From NCBI GenBank assembly GCA_947623455.1, contig OX392527.1, positions 33,906,201 through 33,970,200 on the forward strand: a stretch of DNA of 64,000 bases, written 5' to 3'. Position 1 is the first letter of the stretch. Each line of letters begins with the position of its first letter. The translations under genes and the position numbers were made by a program. The notes beneath the pieces are model-generated. The model was not told where the DNA came from and ran no database searches. It saw only the letters and a program-made list of their open reading frames with translations. This stretch comes from Mimachlamys varia. Lineage: Eukaryota > Mollusca > Bivalvia > Pectinida > Pectinidae. Shown here piece after piece: positions 27,001 to 37,740 of the stretch.

Positions 27001-27462
27001 TGAATTAGAGCTATTGCCTTGTCATATCATTGTAGTTTTTTTAATTTCTGTTTCAGACGCCTCAAACTGTATGCCGTTATATGCATGGGGCCTACTGAAG
27101 GCTCCAGGCTTGGGAATAGCGGCTGGTGTTGATTTCCTGGACCTAGAGGAAGGGATCAGAGACCCCTCTGTATTTACCCCGCCACCATACTGTCCGGAAC
27201 AGATGTCAGGGGTGTGTTTTCGCTGTTACTCTATCTGTAGTATAAGTTTTCTTTATGTACTTTATGTTTATTTACTTGTCTTTCTGTATCGAAGAATTAA
27301 AAGAATTAAAATAATATGTTTCGTAGCAGGGGTACTAGTATTTTCCCCAGTGTACATTTCGTATTCTAACTCATGTTTTCTCTTTCTTGTTATTGTTTTC
27401 AGAGAGAAGAGGATCCTGCGTTCTTTGGACTCTCCAGTCTCTTTCATAAAAATCAGCTCTAA
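24034..27462 (+). CDS. Ependymin-related secreted protein, copy 1, 5 exons
   Basis: Coding exons: 24034-24300, 24512-24599, 24769-24873, 27057-27211, 27403-27462. Intron phases are 0, 1, 1, 0 and the joined frame is 224 residues. It opens with a signal peptide (MLLYVLLPLFVLLIPATS) followed by CCMYSQWEG, the N-terminal cysteine pair and QWEG typical of ependymin-related proteins. Further landmarks are FSNGTARVSYD, ENRTCE, NMTTYCAS, QGRIGG, CMPLYAW and a PPPYCPEQ block, giving six cysteines in the mature chain and three N-glycosylation sites (NGT, NRT, NMT). The C-terminus is EEDPAFFGLSSLF. Family members are secreted, glycosylated, calcium-binding proteins of the extracellular matrix, often highly expressed in molluscs; the exact role here is unknown. 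The exon 3 donor (CAAG|GTGACA) is weak and is the seed of a large minisatellite in intron 3. Choosing any later copy as donor brings in a stop codon. The exon 4 donor (GGG|GTGTGT) is the least certain boundary. Exon order, phases and conserved words match the neighbouring copy. Confidence 0.88.
24846..26815 (+). repeat. 40-bp minisatellite containing an exon end and 5' splice site, ~49 copies
   Basis: The unit runs GAAATAATCTACTCCACAAT, ATACCAAG|GTGACACACGCA (40 bp). The first copy is the 3' end of ependymin-related exon 3 (reading EIIYSTIYQ) and its donor. Copies run without interruption to about 26755. The last one (26764-26808) is a longer duplicate starting at GTAGATATTCTCGAGGAAAC, which also exists in the true exon (24829 onward), so the array is bounded by two exon-derived copies. 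Variants (TCC/TTT, ACGCA/ATGTA) are shared by groups of units. Confidence 0.95.
26826..26925 (+). repeat. Dispersed repeat, second copy of the 17.7-kb family
   Basis: AGGAGGACGAAACAGCTGTA, TCGGCATACTGTAT and GTGTTACGTCATCT match 17745-17840 in order. It lies in intron 3 of the first ependymin-related gene, directly after the minisatellite. Confidence 0.6.
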
Positions 27463-27467
27463 GTTCT

Positions 27468-27652
27468 CAATCCTGGTCCCCTTTTGTTACATATTTTATT
27501 TTACATTTCCTCCTGTCCTAGTCTCCCTTTGATTGATATTTTATTTTCCGTTTCCTCCTGTCTTAGTCTCCCTTTGATTGATATTTTATTTTCCGTTTCC
27601 TCCTATCCTGGTCCCCCTTTTGTTGGATATTTTATTTTACGTTTCCTCCTGT
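27468..27652 (+). repeat. ~60-bp tandem repeat, about 3 copies, in a 3' UTR
   Basis: Units made of CCTAGTCTCCCTTTGATTGA, TATTTTATTTTCCG and TTTCCTCCTGT recur three times just after the stop codon of the first ependymin-related gene, so they probably lie in its 3' UTR. Confidence 0.75.
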
Positions 27653-29640
27653 GAAGTGACCCGAAACATTGCTATACGACGCGCCTCCTTTTCAGGATAC
27701 AGACTTTTATCCCGTATCAACAGATCATGTTGAAAAGTTCAGAAATTACTGTTGTGAAACGATGTAAATGGACGCATGAACGGACAAAGTGTCAATTAAA
27801 TTATACTCCTCCTATGTTTTGTATGGCTTTATGCTGCTAAAACGACGATACGATATTCTATGTAACGTTGTCGGCCTAAGAGTTGTACTGACACTCGTCA
27901 TCCTTGACCATCATCACCATCTAACTAGGTATATAATATGTAAACCTGTCTGACCTTGAGCATTCTTGTAGCGCCTTTTTTATTTCAATATATTTTATTG
28001 ACGAAAAGATGGGATACAGTAAAAAGGATTGAGCAACAGCAATGCCTTTCCATTCTTTCCAAGATCAAGTATATTCCGTATCTTAAAATTATGTATCTAT
28101 ATAAATTTCGTATTAACAAAAAAAAATAATAATAAAACAAACTATTGTTTTCATAAATTGTCTAAAAAATGAAATTCATAAACTTTTGAGCTACTCATTG
28201 ATAAACAAGAAGTCTTACTGCTGTAGGAACTATGTACCTTCAGTGATTTTTCCAGATACAAACAATTCTTTCATTAGAAGGCCTTATTTTTCATTTCACG
28301 TTACTAATCCCACTTCTCTCGATAACACTTAATGTTTTGTAGTTTTTGTGATATGGAGCTACATTAGTGCTTATACCAGATATTTAAACTATGATGTTTC
28401 CCTAGAAAATCCGCAATTTTAAGATACAAGAAGCTTTATTTAAAGTGGCACATACATTGTATTAAGAAGGTAGCATAAGCGCCGTAGAGTATTTCTGTGA
28501 CAAACAAAACTTAAACCACGGTTATTAACAAAATACATAGAAGGAAAGCAAAAGCTTAACATACAAAACAGACAATTATAACATTTAAGCAAAATCAGAT
28601 TATAAAATCTAAGCAAAATATTGACACATGTAACACAGCAGCATATAGTGGAATATCACATTTACCAGAAATATGAATAATAACATGTATTAATACTGAA
28701 CACCTGCATATCACACATGTGTTGATATAAAGATGATTAAAGCACTACATCAGTTGAATATACATAAATGCTAATATAGCAAAGAAATACAAATTGACAT
28801 AGAATACACCAATATAGTGTACATTAAAGGAAAAACAATGAAGTCAATTAATTTAAACGATTGAGATAGAAAGTTAGTGCTAAAATGAGCTGCTGGTTAT
28901 ATAAAATAATAAGACATGGAACAGAAAACGCAAGACGTAATACAGGCAAGTCACGAAGCTAAACAAATATCACAAAGCGTTGCTAAGTACTGGCATAGAT
29001 ATCACATGAGCACGAGAGGCCATCCCAGGTATGCAGCAGTCTGAAAAACTCTGGATAAGTATCCACCTTCCTCATATGGTTTGGCAGACTGTTTCATATC
29101 CGGGCATGTAGCGGAAAGACTTAATACCACATGAGCACGAGAGGCCATCCCTGGTATGCAGCAGTCTGAAAAACTCTGGATAACAATCCACCTTCCTCGC
29201 ATGGTTTGGCAGACTGTTTCATTTCCGGGCGGCCTCGTAGCGGACAGACTTAAGTCCTTATATATACCTGGGGTTATAAAAAGACGTTTTCTTAGTTTAA
29301 AGATTGCATATATAATCAGGAGCTACATTAGTAACAATTTTAAAAACTTCACATGCCATGGTTTTCATTCTATGAATATGTAAGGATGATAAATTAAGTT
29401 TCTGTAAAAGTTCTGATATTGGTGTAGGAAAATCATCCTCAATAAAACTTGAAAAAGATACAAGGTCTTTCACATCAGTAATATTTCACGCTGTATATGT
29501 ACAGTAAATATCGGGATTTCTCTTATCATAATACACACAGACACTATCAGTGAATGGCTTGCTACTGTAGTATATGCAACAGTAATACTTAAGTTTGTGG
29601 CGACATAGATAAACATATACGGGTAGATGTATTACAAACA
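27653..29640. other. Intergenic spacer between the two ependymin-related genes
   Basis: AT-rich, with no supported exon. The only structure I see is the tandem duplication at 29003-29254. Part of the beginning is likely 3' UTR and poly(A) region of the upstream gene. Confidence 0.5.
29003..29254. repeat. Direct duplication of a ~127-bp segment
   Basis: CACATGAGCACGAGAGGCCA starts at 29003 and again at 29130; both halves continue through CAGCAGTCTGAAAAACTCTG and TGGTTTGGCAGACTGTTTCA with a few differences. Short frames on both strands cross it, but none shows a recognisable domain. Confidence 0.8.
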
Positions 29641-29645
29641 TCGAA

Positions 29646-31637
29646 ATGATGAGGTTTGCAGTTGTTTTGGTATCCCTGTTCACAATCATCGTCACTGTAT
29701 CGTGTGAACCGAAGTGCTGCATGTTCAACCAATGGGAGGGCTTACTCTACTTTGGAATTGGTGCTGTGGATAAACAAAATAGCTCAGGGATACCTGACTC
29801 TGACAAGACTGATTTGTATATCACGAATGGGACTGTGCACGTGTCATACGACCAGGACAACGGTCTGACATATATTGGCTTCGACAGGTACACGAGGTCT
29901 GTACAGTCTCCGCCAGAACGATCCCGAGGTAGCCTCATCTCCAACTACAAAACGGTAAGCAAACAGTTAGGTATATGTTTTGGTTTGGTTTGATTGTTTT
30001 AACGTCCTATTAACAACAAGGGTAATTTAAGTCCGGATCTTTTGCCGATTTAAAGTGCTACCACACTAAAGTACACTGCCGAAAGCCCCCAGCAGAACAC
30101 CCTACCTGGTCACATTATACTGACAACGTGTGAACTAATTATATATCGACGCAAATGTTTAAAGCAAATCAGCTGTAGTTGTTTTTGCTATTAATTCAAC
30201 TCTAACACAAGTCCAGATTACTATTTAATTATATCGTGTTGAAAGGTGGCATTATCCTCATACAATATATAAACATGATTTGTCTACATTCCCAGAAATT
30301 CCAGTATTTGGTTTACGAGAATGGAACGTGTGAGATGTCCAAGTTGACGGACAATATGACCGCCTATTGTGCTTCAGGTATGTTTAGCTTCATTATAGTG
30401 CTGTCATAACGAACCAGCAAGTATTTGGATAAAAACTTCAATACATAACTAAATCCCATATACTGCAACTAAAATATCTTAAAATGTTTCAATAAATGTT
30501 AACTCCATAAGATCTAAAATCGGTAAATGATCCTTTAGAGAAAAGTCGGTACGTTCCAGCACAATAATTGAAATTAATTTGAGGATGTATTTCTGTTTTA
30601 AGAGTTCCTTAAAAACGACAAGTTTCCGATGGGACGTATTGTAGGAGCTACCCCTGTAACTAATAAAGAGGTTCTTCCTGGCGATTTCTTCGCCAGTATC
30701 TACACGACAACATACCAAGGTAAAACCTACAGGGAAACACTAGAGCTAGTAGGTGTCTCTCCTTGATATGCTATTGCTTTCTTCATTTAGATGGATTAAT
30801 CGGGAAACTTGGTTTTCTCTCATTTATAAGTTTGGCTATTTTTGTAGATATGTCTTAATTTACAAAGTATGTTGCACAATGGTACAGCTGGTCTACAACT
30901 GGTACATGCAGTTATAATAGTGCATCTATGTAATACAATCATTTATTAAACAAATCAGTTTGATGTATGTTTTTCTTTGGTTATTGTACAGGTACTATAG
31001 ACTCAAAAAAAGAATAGGCACTGACATTGTTTTAGAAATCACGGATTGCTTCTGTAAGAAGTAAACATTTTCAAGAAGCCAAAGTCTCAAACTTTGACCT
31101 TTCCTGACATACAACACCTTCAGTAACCTTGACCCTTGTCGTCGCCTGTACATTTATATGTATATCGTCTGCTTAAGTACACGATGGTGTAACCATGACC
31201 CTTGCCGTCACCTGCACTTTTATAGTGATGTAACCTTGACCTTGACAGACGGTGCACACTGCATGCCGCTCTATCTAGCCATTGTCAACAACTGGCCGGG
31301 CAGTGCCAGTGCTGGAGCTGGAGGTGCGGACGTGCTAGACATAAAGGAAGGCATTGCAGATCCTTCTATATTTATCCCTCCACCGAACTGTACGAAACAG
31401 GTATCCCAGGTAGGCGCAATCAATTTCTGATAGAGGCATGTTATTTCCCTTCATAAAACATTGGAAGTGTCATAATAAAGAGCATTTTAAAATGCATCAT
31501 AAGCATTTCTATACTTTTATAAAAGAAACCCATTTATGCCAATTTGATTTATTTAAGACTTTCACGTATTCATCTTGGTTATTTTTCAGAAGTCTAAGGA
31601 TCCAGTCTTTCTCTGGCTATCAAGTTTCTTCGGTTAG
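29646..31637 (+). CDS. Ependymin-related secreted protein, copy 2, 5 exons
   Basis: Coding exons: 29646-29954, 30296-30377, 30603-30719, 31249-31409, 31590-31637. Phases are 0, 1, 1, 0 as in copy 1; the product is 238 residues. The signal peptide MMRFAVVLVSLFTIIVTVS precedes CCMFNQWEGLLYFG. Compared with copy 1, exon 1 carries 10-14 extra residues (AVDKQNSSGIPDSDKTD region) and exon 4 a glycine/alanine-rich insert (GSASAGAGGADV). Shared landmarks are ITNGTVHVSYD, ENGTCEM, DNMTAYCAS, MGRIVG, HCMPLYLA and IPPPNC, with the same six cysteines and the three N-glycosylation sites conserved plus NSS. Exon 4 has two in-frame donors, AAACAG|GTATCC at 31400 and CCCAG|GTAGGC at 31409, so the product may vary by three residues. 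Translation could start at either of the two adjacent ATGs. Same orientation and splice phases as copy 1, 2.2 kb downstream: a tandem duplicate pair. Extracellular role as for the family. Confidence 0.9.
29975..30150 (-). mobile_element. SINE tail in ependymin-related intron 1
   Basis: Read on the minus strand it contains GTCAGTATAATGTGACC, AGGGTGTTCTGCTGGGGGC, GGCAAAAGATCCGGACTTA and GTTAATAGGACGTTAAAACA. The first parts match the tail of the SINE at 34020-34266. The TTAACGTCCTATTAACA word is one I recall as common in bivalve repeats. Confidence 0.6.
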
Positions 31638-32191
31638 GATACGTGAATGAAGTGCGACAAAATGTTTCGGGAAATGTTTGAGCAGATTTGATACCAAGTT
31701 CTTGGCAATTATTTGATAGGGCGAGAGACCTTGACAAATACTTGTTTACTGTAATATCTGTTGTTTTTCGAAATATTTGTGAACATTGTTGTAAGACATA
31801 TTTAAATTTTCAAGTGAAAATTCGATGAAAAAATATTAAGAGACAAAGTGATAGCAGTCGAGATATGATACATGGAAATAAATTACATGCAATTCTGAAT
31901 TGCGGTTACTCCGTGATGTGTATATGTGAAATAAAAGATGACAATAAAAATGTACAGGTGAGAAAGTAATATATAAGACTTTCATGTTTGTAAATGTGGC
32001 TTACATATTTGGAAGATACTGTATGAAAATGTCCTGCAATTTGTCAAAACTACAAAAAAATCACTTTAAATCACTTATTATGTCAAATTGGTATCTTTGA
32101 CCAATCATAGCACAAAAAATATATGCGATAAAAAATTTAATGTAGGAAAATTTTGAATACATCTTTAATAAACATCCTTAATAATTCACCC

Positions 32192-32480
32192 AAGAGGCCT
32201 GTTGGGTCTGAATCACTCACATGCCTCGCAGCTTTAAACGACTTTAATACTTAATTGCAAACTTGAAAACCATGAATTTCCAATACATGGTACCACACAA
32301 ATAGCATTACCCAGGATCATGGTTATTGAAAAGAAGAACTTAATCTTCACAACACATTGGTAAAACCTGTGCCCTCCAAAGTGGGTCAGGTTCATTCATT
32401 TGAACAAACTTGGTAGCCCTTTCCCTATTTCTCGTCAAGTTTCAGTACCTAGGCCTTTTAGTAATTGAGAAGAAGTTGTT
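32192..32480. mobile_element. Decayed repeat terminus related to the 51-56 kb element
   Basis: CAAGAGGCCTGTTGGGTCTG followed by AATCACTCAC resembles the inverted right end of the 51.1-56.4 kb element (CAAGAGGCCCAATGGGCCTG, CATCGCTCACC). The remaining sequence has no tandem core. Confidence 0.4.
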
Positions 32481-33441
32481 TGAATATATAAATGCCACTT
32501 CACTTCTGTGGCCATGCCATGCGAATATGAGTCAAGATTACTTATTTGCAAACATGGTAACATTTCAATAACGTATGAGTATGCTACAAAGAAACCCAAT
32601 AGTAGTGTCTTTGGCCTTTTACTTTTTGAGGAGTCATCTGAAGGTTATTTTCGCATTTTACCCCCTATGACTTTGAAAGTGGGCCAAGGTAGTTCATCCC
32701 TGCATGACGATAAGAAAACGGATAAGTATTCTAAGATTTTCGATTTAGGGACGCCAAATTCTGTTTACGGATAAATAAATGTCAACTAGTGAATGGAAAA
32801 TGTCTACAGGATTGTTTACTCTCATAATGAATTGCTGATTATTGTTATCACAAATGAGTGTTTATTGACGAACGTGCGTTCATTATTGTGCGCTGTTGAC
32901 CTTGTGATGATTGGTAAACAGAAGCAAGAAACCTACACAGCATGCCATGAGGTTATCCTTAAATCTAATGTGGTTTGCTTTGTTTGTGGTTTGCTTTGTT
33001 TAACACCATTTTTACATGACCGTCCTGAGGGCAACCTTAGACCAAATGCACACACACACACACAAAGGAAAATATCAAAGACCATAATTTACGACTGATA
33101 TTGGCCGTTTTTCATTAATATGTTAACGACAAACTTCAAAATATTGATTTTCAAGCTTAAACAACCAGTTGATACATAAGAAAACATATTGTTACAATGT
33201 CAAAAGAAAGCATATGGTCCAAGACGGAGATAAAAAAAACGCCACCAAGTTGATTAAGGAAACGAGAAGGCTAGATTCCTGAACATAAATAAAATACTAT
33301 GCATATAGGGCACACAGCACAGCATACCACAGTCACATTATACTGACAACGGGTCAACTAATTGTTGTCATTCCCTAAATTCTGAACGTGGACTGCCGTA
33401 CAATACATCGTGTTGTCATTTTGGCTACTCATTGATTAATG

Positions 33442-33538
33442 TAGCCCAAAGTGTTCTGACTCTATGATCCGCTTAAATATCGAGATGTCTAGCGTTCCAA
33501 TATTTAAGCGGATCATAGAGTCAGAGCCCTTCGGAATA
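33442..33538. mobile_element. 97-bp hairpin MITE with perfect 9-bp target duplication
   Basis: TCTGACTCTATGATCCGCTT plus AAATAT pairs exactly with ATATTTAAGCGGATCATAGA plus GTCAGA; the outermost ~15 bp pair imperfectly. TGATTAATG occurs at 33433-33441 and again at 33539-33547, an exact 9-bp duplication. Related copies at 10157 and 14319. A Mutator-like origin is the natural reading of a 9-bp duplication. Confidence 0.85.
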
Positions 33539-33764
33539 TGATTAATGCTGTTTTATCTCTGATATACAAGTTGATCTGTTCTTCCTTGGTTTTAGTGAGA
33601 CTGGCTGAACACCAGTTTGATCACTTTACACCAGTCGTTTGGCAGCAGGGCCTTCCAAATAACGCTTGGTCTGACCATGACCGAAAAAAGCTTGACGTGG
33701 TTTCTGTATGATAACTTAAGTTACATCGGTAACCCATCAAGGCAATTGGCACTATTTAGTACTA

Positions 33765-34620
33765 TAAATAGAACCCATATTAGAATAAAGGTTTCCGTGC
33801 AATAACTTGAGATCCCTTTGGTATATCGAACTCAAATTTCAAGAAGTGCTTCCTTAATCAAAATCCTTGATTAGGTTTGTTCTACAGATATAAGATAAAG
33901 GTCATTGTTATTATCAATAGGAACCAAGTGCCCTTATTGCATGATCGTACATAAGAGGCGACTAAATTTGGGATATTATGTTTTCCATTCTTTTTAAACA
34001 ATTTTTACCTTCCTAATGATTGTCTCCTTTGACACCACCTCACTTTTGGCCTTTAGTTTAGTTGAGCGTTCGCCCCTGTGATGAAAGCTATGGGTTTGCC
34101 ACCCCCAGCCGATACTACTCCCTGCTTGACGCTCGATCAGCATTATGGGAGTGGAACTACGTATACGTACGTACTGGTTCACCCGTTGTCAGTTTAATGT
34201 GACTGGTAGGGTGTTTTGCTGGGGGCCTTCGGTATTATACTTTGGCAAAAGATCCTGACTATCGTTTGAAGGCTTGCACGAACATACATGTACCACACCT
34301 CCCTAATACCCACGCACTCACCAACATTGCGTAAACGAATTCAAGGGGCCATCTTAAATGACACTAGCTGTAAATAATCAAACCATGCATTTAAATAGAA
34401 CCCACGTCCAAACTAAAGTTTCTGTGCAATAATTTGAGATCCTTTGGTCTATCAAACTCTTAACTTCATAAACAATGTATAGCGTTTCCTTACTTTACGT
34501 CCTTACTAGGAATTGCTCTTAAAGTGTGAAGGTCAAAATCACTTACTATAAATAAACCTCACGCCCGAACTAAAATTGCCGTGCAATAATTTGAGAACCC
34601 TTGGGTTAATCAAACTTATT
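33765..34620 (+). repeat. Three dispersed copies of a ~65-bp motif
   Basis: AATAGAACCCA.., GTGCAATAA(C/T)TTGAGATCC and TTTGGT.TATC.AACTC occur at about 33765-33830, 34394-34455 and 34552-34615. They are separated by a SINE and unrelated sequence. Probably remains of one older tandem or transposon-internal array. Confidence 0.5.
34020..34266 (+). mobile_element. tRNA-derived SINE
   Basis: The head has an A-box-like TAGTTTAGTTGAGCGTTCG (~34053) and, ~35 bp later, a B-box-like TGGGTTTGCCACC (~34091). The body ends in GTGACTGGTAGGGTGTTTTG, CTGGGGGCCTTCGG and GGCAAAAGATCCTGACT, shared with the minus-strand copy in ependymin-related intron 1. Both boxes have drifted from consensus. Confidence 0.5.
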
Positions 34621-35379
34621 AACCCATGGTTTGGCCGGGACATATCGTGTTGCCCATGACAGTCACACTGTCATATATCTGCTCAATTATTCTTTATTGT
34701 ATCGAGATGTTGAACTGTAACTTTAAGAATTTTGAAGTCCCTCAAAAAATGTAGGACCTCAAAAATGCATCATCTGTCTCGTCATCTTTTTTACTGTTGG
34801 CCACACATGCGACTTTTCACTTCTGTGGCACTCTCGTGTAACAGGGAAAATATATTGAATGGAACATTCACAGTAAGAGAAGCAAAGAGAATAACAATTC
34901 ACCTATATAGAGTGTTGTACACACACAGCAATAAATGTAAAAACAACAAGAGATGAACATAAGGAACTTCTCATTGACTCTTTAATCATAAATGTGCAAA
35001 CATAGGCAGATATTGGATTGATTCGTCATAACAATGCACCAAACTCACAAATACTCCAAAACATCTTACTTATGCTGTACAGTGTCATTGTGAAAACATT
35101 ACACTGTGGTAAACACTAATATGATAGTCTACATATATAGATCACACCAAATGTGTTGCGTACATTGTTGACTATTCAATAATTACCTACATGTATATTT
35201 ACTATAAAAGTAAGGAATTTTCTTAAAATTCCACCACACATTCATAATTTATTGCTCTCTGAATTCATTTTCACAATAAATATAAGTTATATAAGAGCAC
35301 ACTTAACTTAACTCACTGTGTACATATTCACTTCCTTATCCCTAATTAATTGTCAAAAATTAATTGTATTTTATCTTCA

Positions 35380-36070
35380 TGCAGAATTAGTCTTGACCTG
35401 TGACCTCAAGTCATGGGTCAATTTTAACCTCACAACTAACATCACATGTTCATCTTTATCTCTGACCTCTTGACCTCTGATGTTCACATTTGTCGTAGAC
35501 TTCTCATTACTTGTCCATCTTAACCCGTGACGTCATAATCACATCATATGTATATTGACCTGATAGTTAAAATAACAAGTTCACACTTACATCTCACATT
35601 CACTTTGATCTGTAGCTTCACACCATATGTTAAACCTGATGTCACCAGTTACATCAGGTGACAGTAACCTAGCATTACATGCAAACTTTTATCTGTAACC
35701 TCATTTTGCCTATCAACCTTGACCTGTACAATCACATCACATGTTCACCTTGACCTTAACTTTAGATTTCATGTCAACCGTGACATGTACATTCACATCA
35801 CATGTTCACCTTGACCTTTAACCTCACATTGTTAACCTTGACCTGTACAATTACATCACATGTTCACATTGACCTTTAACTTCACAATTCATGTCAACCT
35901 TGATCTGTACAATCACATCACTTGTTCACCTTGACCTTTAACTTCACATGTTACCTATCAACTTTGACCTGCACAATCACATCACTTGTTCACTTTAATT
36001 TCACATGCCATACCAACCTTGACCTGTGGTTTAACATAACATGTTGACCTTGACCATGACTGACTACATA
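35380..36070 (+). repeat. ~62-bp degenerate tandem repeat rich in TGACCT
   Basis: Units built of CCTTGACCTGTACAATCACA, TCACATGTTCACC, TTGACCTTTAACTTCACA and CATGTCAACC repeat about six times between 35720 and 36060, with looser versions back to 35380. Each unit carries two or more TGACCT half-sites and a CACATG box. Confidence 0.7.
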
Positions 36071-37442
36071 CAAGGCACATCTCCTCTCACACAAACGTCT
36101 GCTGAAATATCATTACCACTTGGAATATTAAACTATCTATTTATTGCTATGCATATTCGACTCTGATGATGTGTGTCAATCTCTTTGACCACAGCTAGAC
36201 CAGCTTGTGAAGAAAAGTCGACTCATAAACAAGTATCATAAATATAATCACAGTAGCTAACTTCAGATTCATGTTACAACCAATAATGTACACTAGCTGA
36301 ATGAACCTTACACATTATAATACTAATAAATACATGACTTTTTCAAAGGATTATACAAGTATCTGGTAAATACACTACACTTTGTGTGTCTGTTAAATAA
36401 ATAGGTTAAAATGTATACAGTTGATTCTGCTTAACAGTGTACCGCTAATATGCTGTCTCTTAATTCTCCTTCAAGGAGAAACTGACCTTTGTTAAGTACG
36501 GTGACTGAATAGTACCATTTTATTGTTCAGATTTTATCCCAAACAAATGAGAATTAGTCACTTTTGATTTTCACTGTTTGTCTTAGCAGGATGAAAAGAT
36601 GAAGGAACGAGTTGTTGTATTAAGGTTAGTAAATATTTGCCCTTTTCCTCCAACCCTGAATGGCATAAGTCAGCCAACAATGTTAAGAGATTTATAAGCA
36701 CACAATATTCTGGACACTTTTTTTTTTTATAAAATACTGCAAACATATTTTACTACAACTGATTAATGAAGCATGATTGTCTTTATTTCATCCACACTTC
36801 CAGGGTTTGGCATACAGTTCCACATGTCCGAGACCATGCAATCTAAAGGCCCTATACAGAAAAGACATTTATCTGTAGATACAAATAATGTCTATAATAA
36901 AGACAAGGATAAAGAAGCTACATTATTTCAAATCAAAACCAACAGATCTAGCTCACACAGGTACGAACAAAAGAAAAAACTATCCATATAAAAATTAAAA
37001 AAAATAATATTAAATTTAAAATGTCTACACTAAGAGCACTGGCCTTTATCATTTCAGGCAGCACCAGGTACTGCCAACATCTGGAAGTTTGATTCCTGTT
37101 CTATCACAGACCAAGTCCATTATACTAACACCTCACATCTTTGCCATTCTAGTAAAATCTTTGCAACTGATTTAAATAATAATAAACAAGATAAACATTA
37201 TAGTTAATATGTTGTTTCCGAGATACAAGATATTTCCTTGCTCCATCCCCTCTCACCTGTCTTAAGACATCAAGACAGATAAACTTTCTTGAATACGATC
37301 TATTACAATAATTACAAAAAGCCCAGTGCAAACTGAAATTTTACCATGACAGCATGCCTGATAGAGGGTATATATAGTGTTCTTCAGGGGCGGGGGTGGG
37401 CGGTGCATTCTTCTGGTACAGTATAATGATAGTGATGTCATT

Positions 37443-37740
37443 TAAGCATTAAACAGCATTCTGTTCCGTGTTATAGGACCATAACACTGAACAGAATGCT
37501 GTGTAATGCTTATATTTACATTTTTCAATTGATTTTGAAAATAAATATTAAATTTGTATTTGTATTTGTATTCTATATTTGTTCCGAAAATTTAAGGCTG
37601 ATAGTGATTTCTTATAAATTAAATAGCCCACAGTCCAGTATTTGGCCAGCTATCTCCAACATAGTTATTATGACGTCACAATCGTAATGATGTCATAATA
37701 ATCACTCCAGTGTTATGGTCTGATAACACAGAACTGGCCT
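37443..37740. repeat. Cluster of three stem-loops
   Basis: 37443-37512 is a hairpin with arms of ~32 bp and two mismatches (TAAGCATTAAACAGCATTCT / AGAATGCTGTGTAATGCTTA). 37665-37703 pairs TTATTATGACGTCA with TGATGTCATAATAAT. 37708-37738 pairs CCAGTGTTATGGTC with GATAACACAGAACTGG. The first and third share the ATAACACTG word, so this may be one compound foldback element. No coding frame. Confidence 0.65.

Noticed and set aside
26909..27532. 207-residue plus-strand frame
   Set aside because: It is ependymin-related exon 4 (27057-27211) and exon 5 region read through flanking introns; the intronic parts are low-complexity hydrophobic sequence.
32508..32774. Plus-strand frame starting CEYESRLLICKHGNISI, faintly like a SUEL/galactose-binding lectin domain
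   Set aside because: Only a few residues fit, no neighbouring exon or clear splice sites were found, and it lies among decayed repeats.
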